Origin: Prototheca cutis
Lineage: Eukaryota > Chlorophyta > Trebouxiophyceae > Chlorellales > Chlorellaceae
Length of the DNA stretch: 64,000 bases
Direction: 5' to 3'
Assembly: GCA_002897115.2 (NCBI GenBank)
Contig: BCIH01000013.1
Coordinates: 1-64,000 of the forward strand
Under the pieces are notes generated by a model, which searched no databases, was not told the DNA's origin, and worked only from the letters and a program-made list of their open reading frames with translations. Of this stretch, positions 9,924-23,700 are shown in pieces (the first letter of the stretch is position 1; each line of letters starts with the position of its first letter). Position numbers and translations under genes: made by a program.

Positions 9924-12900
9924 TCAGCTTGTGGGGCCTGGGAAGCCAGGCAGGCTGGTCACCCACTCCCCGGTCTCTCTTGAAAAACTCAGAAGAGACC
10001 CGCCCATGGCCGAGGACGCTGAGGCAAGGCGCTTCTGAAGAGCATCCAACTGGGAAGAGCTCAGCCTGCCGCCGCCAATATTCCTGAGGACAAGCAGACA
10101 CGGCTGGTTGAGGGCCTGTCCCATCCGCGCCGGCAATCCAGCCGCTGTCCGGGGGACGAGCCTCGCCCTGCCCATCCGAAAGCGGACCGCGCTGGCCAGG
10201 TCGAGTCCTCGCAAGTCCACGGGGTGCAGGAACCGGAACTCGCCGTGAACTCGGTGGCCAATCACGAATCGCGGCACGCGTGCCAGCTGCTCCGAGCTCA
10301 GCTGCGCCAGGGCTGACAGGGGTGGGAGGCAGAAAAAGCCCTCGTCCGCGTCGAAAGTGGGGACGTGCTCGCTTGGCTGAGGTTGCGCCGGTGCCGCAGC
10401 CGAAGAGACGTGCCGGGCCTGTCCGCCAGGGACAGCTCGCTGGTCGCCCGTCATCCCTGCCCGGGCCACGGCGCCGCAGGGTCCTGGCGTGCGCTGCTGG
10501 CTGCGGGCAGCGGGCCCGCTCCTGCTGGCCTGGAGGCGTGCCAGGTCAGCCGGCCGTCCCTCATCGACGGGTCGGTCAGCGTGGGCGTGCGCAGTGCTCC
10601 TCCTGGAAAAGAGTGCTGCGGCCAGTTGCCGGGCCGTCGGGTAGTCATACAGCGTCGTGACGGGCAGGTCAAATCCGAGGTCCACACGCAACGTGGCCAG
10701 CAGGTCGACGGCAGCCAGGCTGTCCAGCCCAGAGGCCATGAGCGGCGCCGACGGCTCGACCGCACTGCCCACCACGCTCCCGATTGTCTGCACGATGTAG
10801 GCCTCCAGCGCTGCAGGGGAGTCGAACCTCGTGCCGACTGGCTCGGCCTGGGGTGCAGCGGCATCGAAAGCCCCTTTGTCGGGCTCCNCCCCCGCCTCGA
10901 CCTCGGCATGTGACTCGGGCCGGGCATCGCCCTTGGGCGCAGGTGCGACGACGGCGTAAAAGTCCCGGTCCCAGGCCGCCACACGCTCCTTGACGACCGG
11001 CCATGCCATGCTTGCCGCCAGGACCCAGGCCGCGTGCGCGCCTCGCACCGCCCGGTCCAGGACGGCCATGCCGGGCCCCGGCTGCAGCAGTCCCGCGCCC
11101 TGCTGCTGCAGCTGGCGCAGCACGCTGCTGCTCTGGGCCGCCATGCCGTGCCCGGCCCAGGCACCCCAAGCGATACTGGTCGTGGCCATGCCCTGCAATG
11201 GGAAAATTGCATGTCTAGAGTGGCCGCTCAGAGCACGGCATACATTTGCTGCCCATTCATAGAATGCACGTCCATCATGCAGCGGAAAGCTGCAAGCGAC
11301 CCACGGTCGGCCCCAGTGGAACGCTGGTCACCAGCATGCGAGGCACAGTGCATGCAGGAGGGAGGAGGGCACCTCACCCCATTTGCCAACCCGATGCAAG
11401 CACCAATCCTCCGGCCGCCAGTCCCCGATGCGACTGGCCTAGGGCCGGCCCGAGCGTACCCCGTGTGCCTCCACAAGCGCCCAGGCATCCAGCCGTCCAT
11501 TTGCCGCCGCATAGCTGTACTGGCCNGCGCTGCCGAGGGCCGCCGCCAGGCTGCTGAACAGCAGCGTCGGTGTGGCGGCGCCGTGCAGGCGTACCGTGTC
11601 CAGCAACCCGGACATGTCCTTGGCACCGTGTGTGGCCCGCAGCTGGCCGGGGCCCTGGCGGCTCAGCGCAGCGTCTGCTGTCAGACCGGCCGAGTGCCAG
11701 ATGCCAGCAAGCCCAAGCCCAGAGGCCCGGAGGAACGCCGCGACAGCATGCCCGTCGCTGCGTTGTGCGGTGTTGCCAGTCACGTACGTCAAGGCGGACC
11801 GCCCATGCATGAGGCTCAGCGCCCGGGCCCGGTCCAGTGGCCCGGGTGCTGAGGCATGGCGGCTGAGCACCAACAGCCCGCTGCTACGGGGAAAGCCCAG
11901 CGCGAACGTCGCAGACAGACTGCCCAGTGCACCCGACCCGCCCACCAACACGACGACGGACGACTCCGAAGTGGGTCCCCCTGCCACGGCGCTGGTCCTA
12001 GCGTTCCAGCGAGCTGTATGAACGGCAAGCAGCCTCGGCTGCAGCGCCGCCCCCGCGTGCCGCTGCATCCCAAATACACTCCCTGTCGCGGGCGGCGGCA
12101 GCGGTGCAACCACCTGTGCGTTTGTCGGATTGCGGAGATGGAGTGGGCACTTTAGGGTGGTGACGGATTATCAGCATGAATGTTGTGCTCATGTTCAGCA
12201 GCAGGTGACTCGTGCTTAGGACAAGCACGCAGCCGGCAGGTGCAAGGTTTCACGCTCTGTCAGCAACACATCTGCACGCTCACTGCTGCGCACCATGGAC
12301 GATGGCTGCTTCGGATCTGTGTCGTCGCCGTGCTCGAGGAACCAGGGATCCCTCGTCTCCAGTGCGGCAACTTTGGCCGCCGCCCACATCGGGGCTGGCA
12401 CGGCTCCCTGGTCGGCAGGGCCCGGGCGGCTAGGCGCCGGACAGGTCACCAGGTTCGTGATCCCCTTCTTGGCTGCTGTCACCTGCACAGTCCCGAACGA
12501 ATGTTGTGCAGCATGCAGATTGAGTGCGGCGTGTTGTGTGTGTGTGGGGGGGGGGGGGGGGGGGGGGGGTTGTTACCTGCCTATGCCCCGCACAGAGCGC
12601 ATAGCCTTCAGGAACCGCAGTCCTGTGGCATGGAAGATATCCGCTTTACTGTGCCACTGTCCAATGTAGATACACTGGTGGAACTCGCAAGCTGTAACCT
12701 CGGACTGAGGTAACCCATGCGCACCTGCTGCACCAGCTGCAGGAATGTGGATGCAGCGGCAACCCCAGCCTGCCAGCTCCCGCCGTCGATGGCAGTTGCC
12801 TGCATGGGAATCTCAACGGCAGCCCGACTGCGTGTTTTCCACACCAACGGGGCTGTCGTGTCTGCGCCAGCGTGTAGTGGCTCAGACGCAGCCCACGCGA

Positions 12901-15900
12901 CACTGTACTCCAGGGAGTTTTCCCGTTTCTTTGATATCGCGGGCTGCAATGGTCCTGCACGGGTGACGCCCCAGGCTCCGCCAACACAACGTGGCTCGCC
13001 GATCGGCGCGCACATCACCCATGTGTTTGAGCTGCAGCTCCACACGTCTCCATGGCAGCCTGCTTCGGCAGAGGCGCCTGTACAACAGGTGACGATCGGA
13101 CACATGTGTGAGTGGGTCTACTACGTGCACCCAACGCGGCCACGTCCAAACTGCGTCGATCCCATGCCACTCNCAACCTGCGCCAGGTCTGGGTAACGCG
13201 GTGAAGACGTCTACGGCGGTGATCACCAAGCCATCCTCAGGATGGCGTGCCGCGTGTGAGACCAGCGCCGCATCCACCGTATGACTGCACATTGGAGCGT
13301 GGTTACCCCTTCTTCAGCAGCAGCACGGTTTTTGAGCATCACATCTGCAGGCCGCCCAAAGAATGCAGCCCTCACATGCCTGACAAAAGCTATGCAAATC
13401 CTCTGCGCCACCCGGAACTGGTCATGCTCCAAAACGACATTGTCCCTATTCCCCAATGCACCTCGTCCGTTGCATCGCTGCATCTTCGCACTCGAGCAGG
13501 CACAGCGTGCTGAGAGTCGGAGTCTCTCCGGTGGCCAGGTTCATGCCCAGCACCGCCGACGCACGTTTGTGCCTGGACACAGATGATGATTGGGGCCCGG
13601 CCACCGGCTCCATCGCATGGCCCAGCACACATTGCAGCAACATCGATGAGCTCTTGCCCGGTGGCGCCGATCCGCTGGCCGTGAGCACGGCGGAGCCGGT
13701 CGCGCCCGTGATCTCCAGCTGCAACGTGCCCCTGCCCCAGCTGCCAGTGCCGGGCATCAAACAGTTCAGCACCGCAGGCTGCACAGAGCTGCCAGTGGCC
13801 AAATCCAAGCAGGACGCCACTGAGAGCACCGNACCAGTCAGCAAGCCCAGCGGCGGCGCCTGGCCATCCAGCACCTGGACGATGGAGCAGAGTGAGGGGT
13901 GCGTGGTGTGCACCTCCCACCTCCACGGGCTCGTAAGTCGTAGCCAGGGCTCCACAGCTGGCAACGGCCACAGGCGGCTACCGCGCCATGGCAGTGGCCT
14001 CCCCGGTGCTTCCCCGGTGACATACAGTTGCTGCCTCAGCGTCGCCGCGGCGTTGACTCCGCTCATTCCGAACGAGCTCGTCAGCGCGGTGGTCACCAGC
14101 GCCCCGGTCTGCAGCGGCTGGGGCACCCTGGAGGCCGCAAAGCCACTCAGGCAGCTGGTCACATACGGGTTGAGCTGCCGCAATGGCGGCATCGGTGATG
14201 AAGACTGCTGTGACAGGACATGGGCGCCCAGGAGGAGCCCCGTCAGCCCGGCAGCCCCCTCAGTGTGTGCAAACAGTGCCTGCAGGGGAGCATCCAGTTG
14301 GGTATCCATGAAGGTAGTCGCTGGTCATTTGCACAAGGCAGCGGTTCCACTTTTTATGGGCCACAACAGACTTGAGGGTGGCTGGTGACCCATTACAAAG
14401 ATGGCAGGAACCAAACTGCAGAGCTCACTGGCCCAGCCCCAGTCCCCCCCCCNTCCCCCATCAATCATCCCCGCTCTCGTTCCCAACAGCCCCCACTACA
14501 GAACGTGCCTTGCTGGAAAGGAGCTGGACGGTTTGCCCGACGGGCCGCCTGGAGACACCCAGGGCGGCCCCCAGCGCGTTCAGCTCAATGGGGTCACCCA
14601 GCGGCGTGCCCGTGCCATGCATGGATGCCGCAACCAATGAGCCGGCCTGCGGGTGGTCACCCGACTGCAGGCACGTCCGCAGCAGTGCTGTCTGGGAAGG
14701 CCCGTGCGGCGACGTCAGGCCGCTTGACCGCCCGTCCTGGTTCACGGCACTCGAGTGGAGCAGTGCCGCCATGGCCCCCTGCACCACTCCAGTCATCCGC
14801 TGCAGCAGCACGGCAACGATCGCTTCGCCGCGGCCTGCAATGGCGATGCAGTGGGCACGAGTGAGCAGATGCTTCGTGCTGACCCAGCACATGCACCCGA
14901 GACACGCCCTTTTCATGTGTACAAACTTTGGTGAGCATCATACCCTTCTTTGTTAGGGATCNNTGCGACTCACACAAAATCTTGACTCATTTGCATCACC
15001 TTCATGACCGTCACGAATGCCCATCACACATACATGCACTCACGGAACCCCGCCAACAACCCTGCACCATCTGCGGCAACGCACCGTAGCCATCGCCTGT
15101 GACGTCGAGCGTCTGACACCTTCCCACGGCGGACAGCGCTCCCAGCAGGCAGATGCGGCTTGTTGTGACGGGGGTGAGCATGACGTTGACGCCGGCCGCC
15201 ATCGCGGCCTCGGCCTCACCCCCACACAGTGCAAGCCGACCCAGGTGTGTGGCCACCAGGCTGCTGGAGCAGGCGGTGTCTGTGGAAATGCAGGGTCCTG
15301 ACAGCTGGAAGGTGTAGCTCACGCGGCCGACCAGGAAAGAAAGTCCGTGGCCCGTGATGGACGATGCCTGCGTGTCTGCCAGACCGGCAGGGCCCAGCAC
15401 GCCGTCCAAATACTCTGCACAGCGTGCAGGGTGAAGCGAGGCAGGATTAGGTTCGGATCCATGCTGAAACTGTGAGCGGAATTCCGGACTGGCACCAAAA
15501 ATACTGCATGCATGAGTCCACCTGCCAAGCTTCGTTGCTCCTCCAATCCGCCATGTGCAATGGACAGTCACACCATTCCCCGGTCATCCCCACCCATTCT
15601 TCCTCAACACCCCACCCGGCACCTGTGTACATGCAGCCGATGTAGACCCCGGTCTGTGCCGGCAGTGTCNCGCCGGCGTTGCCTGCCAGTGCCGCCGTAG
15701 CTTGGAGCAGCACGCGACACTGCGGGTCCATGGCCGTTGCCTCGCTGCAATCGAGGTGGGAGCATGCAGTCAGCGTCAGCCATAGCATGGCATGGAACCC
15801 TGCATGGCTGCCAGTATTCCTTACCAGCAGAACATTGCATGCACATGGGCGGCAGGCACTGCCCCCGCATGGGTGCCCGAATCCACGTAGTCCTCACAGA

Positions 15901-18900
15901 ATACAGGCCTCAGCAACAAAATGCACCCATTGACCCCCAAAATCGGACCTCCTGGCAAGTGCAAACGCCTCTGCATCAAACTCGGCCACATCCGGCAGCC
16001 AGGAGCCAAAGCGTGTGTACGCTTTGTGCGGCCGACCAGGCTCTGGGTGGTACTGCGCCTCGACGTCCCACCGCTCCCAGGGCACGGCCTGCACGCGATC
16101 GGCGGTGCATGCAAATGCCCCGGGCCCATGCTCGCCCGGGTACAGGGCCTGAGAAGCTTGGACACCGACTGCGGTGCCCTCAACAGGGCTGCACCCGGCC
16201 CCGTCTCGAGAAGACAATGTCTTCCCCGGCCGCAGGTGGTGCCGCGATGCGTCCTGTACAGCCTGGCTGCCCGCGGCTTCCTCTAAAAAGGCGACCAGGC
16301 TGTGCATGGTGGGGCGGTCAAAACCGATGGTGGAGGGCAGTTCCAGACCCAACACGCTCGACAGCCGCCGCTGAAGCTCCAGCGCCCCCACCGAATCGAG
16401 GCCCACCTACAGAAGGTGAATGGGTGGCTGGGTGTGGGAAGGTGTTTGTTGAAAAGGCCCGACCATGCCTGCCCAGAGGTCATGCGCCGGGCTGAATGCT
16501 CATTGTGGACGCTGCAGGCTCCAATGCATCGGCACACCCGCTGCCACGTCAAACAATGCCTGGGCCCCCCATGCAGCCAAACCCCAACAAATACCCATCC
16601 CCCAGTTGCAGTGGGAAACGTGCGAGCCATCACATACACACATACCTCACGCAGGGGCTGGTCTTCCGAGAGCTCGGTGCCCAGGAGCTCGGTCACGATA
16701 TCTCGCACCACGGCCAGCACGGACCTGCGGCTGCCAGCAGAAGGTTTTGACATCGGCCCGCTGCTGCCTGGGCTGAGGGGCTTTGGAATTTGACTGCCAA
16801 CAATAAGGCCGCCTGCCGTGCCACTGCCTGGCAATGCCTCTGCCATGCCAGGCAAAACATCCAGGACATGCGCCGCAAGGCGCATGGCATCTGGGTAGTC
16901 AAACAGGGCGACGGGCCCCAGTGTGATGCCAAATTCGGTGCCTACTGCCCGTGCCAGGGCCAATGACCCCACGGAGTCGAGGCCAGCACCCATGAAAGCC
17001 TCGTCCAACCCGGGCTGCCGGCCCAGCTGCTCCGCGGCCAGCGCTGCAATCCTGCTGGCAAGGGCGCCCTGGCTTGGCCGTGCCGTGTTTCTGTCTTGTT
17101 GTTTGGAGATCGGAGGAGCTTGCCGCCGAGCCACCGTCGAGTGCTGGTTGTCAGCCACGAGCTCGGCAAACTTGGGCGAGCGTGCATGCACGGGTCCGAG
17201 GGCCGCGCGCCAGTCAGTGGTCTGCACGGCCGCAAGCAGGCCGCTGGATGACCCCGCGCAAACAGTGCCTGCCAGCACCGCCTCCAGCACCGCGAGACCG
17301 GAGACTGGTTGGATGGCCGCCACGCCGCGGACCGCCAGGGCGCGCAGCACCGCAGCGTCCGCCATGCCGCCACGCTCCGCCACCCAGGGCCCCCACTGCA
17401 CACTGGACCAGGACAGCCCTCGATGCACCCAGCGTTGCGCAGCCGCATCCAGCGCGGCGTTTGCCGCTGCGTAGCCAGCTTGGCCCAGGTTGCCCACGAG
17501 GGTGGCCGCGGAGCTGAATNCCATGCAGTGCCCCGTTGGGGTCGCGTGCAGTGCAGTGGACATCGCGTAGGCCAGAGTAAGTTTGGGTGCGGCCGTAGCC
17601 CGGAGCCGGCCGGGTGTGTGCGCTCCGATGGCACCGTCGGCCAGCGCTCCGGCTGCAAACAAGTGCGCAGTTGCGGGAATGCCAGGCGTTGTCACCGACT
17701 TGGCTGCGCATGCAGCTGCATCAGCCGAGAACGACCCGTCGTTACGGCTGCAGGTCCAGGTGCCGTTTGGGGCAGCCAGCGACAGCCCGCACAGACCATC
17801 CCCAACAGCCTTCCCGTGACGAGCTGTCAGCACCACGCTGCGAGCCGACTGTTCAGCCAGCCACCACGCCAGCATCCAGCCCAGGGCCCCCGTGCCGCCA
17901 TGCACGAGGATGGACCCTGCTTTGATAGAGGAGGTGTTGGGTTTTGGAGTGTACAATTCATGAGAAGACAGGGGAGTCTGGAGAATCTCGATCGGCAGGC
18001 GTACACCTCGCAGATTTTGGCACCCACAAAATTGTGTTCAGCGGTTGATTCGACCGTGCATGGTACACCGACAACCCAAGGCTCACCGCTCAGACCATGA
18101 CATGCAACCATTCTTCCAGCGCAACATGCGCCCCGAATAGAATATACCCACCTGCTGCAAGGGGATTGGACTCCTGGCCATGCAAGGGTTGCAGCGCTTT
18201 CCGACTATGTATAGGCAGAACTCTGGCTTCCCTTGCGATGCAGGCACCAACATGCGTCTCGCACGGCGGCTCGAGGCCCTGGATTCCAGGGAAGACCAGC
18301 TCCTCGCGCTGAGGCGACAGGGATGATAGCCACATCTCGGTCACGCCCTGGGTCACCAGCCCTTCCGATACCGCCGAACCCAGGAGTCGTGCGGTGCCCC
18401 GAGCGGCATCCGCGGCTGTCGCGACTTTGGTCAGGCCCGGCATTCCGATGGGCGCCGCCGGTGCAGCGAACATAGCCGCTCCAATGGCCCCATGTGTGCC
18501 GAGCAGTGCTTGGAGCACGGCCGCCGACAGAGAGCTTGGATCAGGGCCCAGGCGGCAAGCCATCTCTAGCCCACGCAAAGAAGAGGAAGACTCGAGGGAC
18601 AGTTTGGTAGTGAACATGTCCTGCGCGATCGTGGGGACTGCGGTGACCCTTGCCTCGTCCGACGGCAATGCTGCGATGGCCCAGGAAGCCTGTGTCTCGT
18701 AGGCGTACACTCCCAGAGCTGTTGCTGCAACTGAGCTTTGTCGTGTCCCTGGAAGTGCCCAGGGACTCGCCACAGTCGNCGCAGGCGGAACCGTATCCGC
18801 GAGGTGTGCATCCGGCGAACCCATCGGCTTGAGGCGCAGGCCCCTGATGGAGGTGCCGGCCCTCCTGAAGCCGTCTGTCGGTCCTCCCAAGAGCGAGGAT

Positions 18901-20703
18901 CCGGCAAGCAAACTTCCGCCCTCTAGCAGACAAGAAGCAAGGCAGGCCCAGTGTGGACCCTCACGGCCCTGGTCACGGCCGCCGACGGCAAACAGCTCTG
19001 CTTCTGCCGGCACTCGCAGGGTGCGGGGACTGCCCAAGGCAGGTCCCAGCAGGTGCAGCGAGGCGTCTGCCATTGCCGGGTGCATCTCCTCCGTCCCCGG
19101 CACCGTGTTTGGTGGCAGGGCCATGCGCGCGATGGGCAGCACACTGTGCGGAGTGGCAGCGCCCGCAGGACTTGGCGACTGCGCTGCGCCGTTGAAGCAC
19201 CAGAGGAGCGGTGTGCACGCCCTAACATCCGTGAACTTCCGCAGTGGCGCCGCGTTTCCATCCTCGGCTTCGACCAGCCCAGCGAGGCTTGCATGCGCAT
19301 GCGTGGTCCCGGCTGCAAGGGACGCTGTCTTGCTGGAAAGGATGACCCGGTCAGAGCCCGAGTCTAGGGTGCACGCCAGCACGGTGCGGGCATGCTGTTG
19401 CAGGACCAACGGTCGGGTCAAGGTAGCAGTCCCTATCGCGGGGTTGATCTTGGCATCGTTGTGGGCTCCAAAGCAGATGGCACCCGCCGCAGCACCCATG
19501 CCCAAGAGGAACGTTCCGGGGACAATTGTCCGTCCCTGGACCTATTCATGGTCGTTGGGAGGAGAGAGGGTTTTGATCTTGAATGCGGTCGTTTTGGCAC
19601 ATATAATGATCCACCAGGCACACATGCCATGCACCAGTGACCAACAAGGAAAAAACGCAATGCAAGCGGCCCAACGTACTTGGTGATCTCGCACGTATGC
19701 CGCCATGGGGACGTCCAGCTGGACGTGGAAGACCATCATNGGGGATTGACGACCCGTCGTGATGCCGACCGTGCCCAGCAGGTGGTGCGGCGCCGGCTCT
19801 GGTGCTTGCCGTTCGGGCCGCAGCAAGTCCACATGTGCAAGNTGGGGTGCATCTGAACCGCCGCACCACGATCCAAGTCCCAGCAGCGCGTGGACATTAG
19901 TGCCCTGGAAGGCAAAGGCACTGATACCTGCAGCGTCCGCCTCGCAGGGTCCCACGCCGCGCCCGAGCATCATGCTGCCACTGTTCAGGGCATCGGAGAC
20001 AAACGGGTTGAGGCTCCGCAGCTGCACCAGACCGTCCTGCGACCGGCGCAGCAGCGACTGCGCAGCACGGAATAGGCCGGCAATGCCGGCCACGGGCTCG
20101 GCGTGGCCTATCCTGCTCTTCAAAGCCTGCAGAGCNGTCTGCCTCGGCGCCGACGGTGTTGCTTGGTTGCCATCCGGTGAACTGAGTCTCGCATCAGTGG
20201 NGCCCACCGCTGTCACTGCCCGCTTGCCAGCCAGCACGGCGGCCAGAGCTGCGACTTCGATGGGGTCGCCCAGCGGGGTGCCCGTGCCATGCATTTCCAC
20301 CAGGCCCGGTGCGGCCAGGCCCCCTGCGCGGAGGGCATCACGCACGACCCGGGTCTGGGAAGGGCCGTGGGGCGCGGTCAAGCTACTCGACCGCCCGTCC
20401 TGGTTGCTGGCCGATCCCAACAGCGTAACACCTTGTGTATCGCAGCCGTCGTTCTCCAGGATCGAGAGCCGTAGCACAACACAGCCCTCGGCTCGGACAT
20501 AGCCGTCCGCCGCGGCATCCAGTGTCTGGCACCGCCCAGAGGGTGACAACATGCCTGTATGCGTGTGTATGTGTGTGTTTGGGGGAAGGTTGACGGCATG
20601 GTTTGCCTTGTCAGGAGTGACACGGTGTTGGAGCACGCAAGCGGTGAGCCTAACTGGATATACAATGTCCGCAGCCCACACATCCAGGCAAGAAGCCACT
20701 TCA

Positions 20704-20777
<74 letters not shown>

Positions 20778-23700
20778 CCGCCTCCTTGCCTGCTGCAGCA
20801 AAGACGGCGCTGCTGTCACACAGCATAGGCAGGTTGACTGCAGCTGCCAGGACAGCGCTGGCCGCATCTGTCTCCAGTTCTCGTCGGCCAAAATGCACCG
20901 CAAGCAGGCCACTGGAGCAGGCAGTATCCAGCGCTGCACAGGCACCACGCAGGTCAAAGGCAAAGGACAGCCGGCCCGCAGCTGCCGACAGCGCACGCCC
21001 CGTACCGACGTGTCCGCTTCCGGAAAGCACTGCGGCACGCTGCCGCGCCGCGCCCGTCACACCGTCAAGCAGGCGTGCAATGCCCACAAAAACGGCGGTG
21101 GGCGCTCGCNAGCCGCTGCCACGGNTGGCTGGCACGAGACCTGCCGCATGCATGAGGAGGTGCCCCTGCTGCGGATCCAGCACCCTCGCCTCTGTGAGCA
21201 AGGCAAGAGGAAAGAAGGGGAGGGGTGTTTGATACTGACATCGGGGAATGCCCATTCTGCTGTGCACACTTACCTACGAATCCAAGTGGCGAGTCACCCG
21301 GAGCACGCGGGAGACGGCCCATGGCCCACCCTCCCCGTACACCAGCCAGGCAGCACCGCTCACCCGCCAGGGACAGGCCAAACAGTTGTGCATCAAATGA
21401 CTCAGCACCGGGGACAAAGCCGCCAAACCGTGTGGCCATTGGAACGGGCAGCGGCGGCTCGTCCACAGGCCACCGGTCAAACGGCACCAGGCTGATGGCA
21501 TCGAGCGCCGCTGAGGCCAGTGAGGCATGCAATGTCGTGAACCGCTCGGTACCGGGGAGGCCTGCAGACACTTCCTGCACCTGCACCGTCTTCAGTGNGG
21601 GGTATTCCTGTGCTGGAAGGTTATCCATAACCGTGTTGGTATAGACCACGGGCTCANGTGTGAGGCTCTCTCCGATGAAGGCCGTCANTGCATCGATGGT
21701 CGGGTAGTCAAACACGACGGTGCTGGGCAGGGACAGGCCTGCCCTCGAAACCAGCGCATTCCGAAGCTCAATGGCACCTATGCAGGATGTGAATGATGTT
21801 AAGTGTGCTCCAGGCGTGCATGGAATGCACTGTAGGCACATTTAGGGGGACCTGCCCAGCACCACGATACCCATGAGACATGCCTTCCCTTCCAAAGGCA
21901 ACTCATTCCCAAGAAAACCCCGCCCAGCACCGCATACCTAGTGAATCGAGGCCAGCAGAGAGGAGTGGCGCATCTGCGGGCGGAGCACACCCCAATATGG
22001 ATGCCGCGCTCTCCAGCACGAGTCGTTGCACGGTATCCGCTGTAACGGTCTTCTTCGCTGCGGTAGCCTGCCCGGGCTGGTTGATAAAGATGGTATCAGA
22101 ACCAGCCCCCGCGCTGGCCTCGGCATGCGGGAAGGGGGCGGCGCTGCCTGCATCCCTCCCGTCCCCAGGACAAGCAACTTCAAAACCAAGGCCCACTGGC
22201 CAGGTGGTCGCCCTGTGCCAGTACATCTCTGCGGCCAGGAGGCAGGCCGGCACGCATGCGGTCGCCCACTGGGCCAGCGCCGCCAGCAGTGCCACGCCGA
22301 CCTGTGGGGCTAGAGCGCCGTAGCCCTGGCGGGCTAGGCGCTCCAGCCCCGCCTGGGCCGCCATGCCGGCGCCGGCCCAGGGACCCCAGGCCACGGCCAG
22401 CACTCCTATTCCACAGCCTGCTGCACGGCGGGCCATGCCGTCCAGCTGCGCATTGGCAATCGCATAGTTCGCCTGGCCCGCGCCGCCGAGCATTNCCGCG
22501 ATGCTGGAGAAGAGCTGGAGATGCCCGACGGCATGGCACCGGACGAGTGATTCCCNCAGCCGAGACGCGGCCGTCGTCTTGGGAGCTAACACCGTCTGCA
22601 AACCTGCAAGAAAGCGCTTTTTTTGGTGGATTGCGTCTTTTGGGGTGGGGGGGGAGAGAATGTACATGTTCCATGACAGGCATGCGNGGAGGCTTGATCC
22701 GAGTCCAAGACGGGCTGGGTGCTGCCACTCCTACTCTCATGTGCACCACAAGTTTGTCCCCACCTTCTGAAATCCAGAAGCCCCAATCAGCCAGCCAGTC
22801 AACAATCAAAAACTCTCAAAAATACCTTGGAGGGTCTGGTTGGGCAGGACGGCATCCTTCACGGTGCCAGCGGCGTGCAGGACGCCTGCCCAGGCNTGGC
22901 CCTCTGGCGCCNCATCCGCGGACATCGCCGCATCGACCAGGGACAGTGTGATGCAGCAACCGCTGGCACCAAGATCCGACAGGCCGCTTGCTGTGGATGA
23001 AGAGCGTACGGTGAGGGCGATGCGAGTCACGCCNCGGCTGGCGAGGTGCGTGGCCGCCAGCGAGCCCAGCGCTCCGGCGCCACCACTGACCAGCCAGGCG
23101 CCCGTGGGCGGAGCGTCCTCGCGTGAGACGATCACTTTGCCGACATGCCGCGCGGTGCCTAGCAGCCTCAGCGCGGCAGTCACGTTTGTCAAGCCAAACT
23201 CCGTGAACGGCAGCGGCTGGATGTGGCCTGTGGAACNGTGGTGGGTGGATGGGGGGATGATTGGGGGTCGAAGGGCGGCACTGTTTTCTGCCACAACTCA
23301 GTTACACCTCACAGTGATTGCCTACTAGGAACTGCCCGCCAACATGCACGGTCGACGATCCCAACACAATGTACCCTGCGCGAGGAGTGCAGCGAGGCGG
23401 CGCATGCCTCGGCCGACCACCGCGACCGGCAAGAAATCAATGGCCACGGTGTGGGCGGCGATGTCGGGGCGTTCCTGTGCCAGCCGTGCACCAGACCAGA
23501 TGTCTCGCTTGGCAACTTCCAGCCAGACGCCGCCGGCGGCCAGGGATGCCAGACCCGCGGCGACCATGCCNGGGGAAGTCAAAGAGTTGACCACCGCATG
23601 CAAGCTTGGGACGATGGCCGCGCAGTCCTCCACAAAACCTGTGTAGTGTTTGAGGAAGGACGGCAATAAATTCCTAACCCAATTGGTGCTGCAAGGAAGA

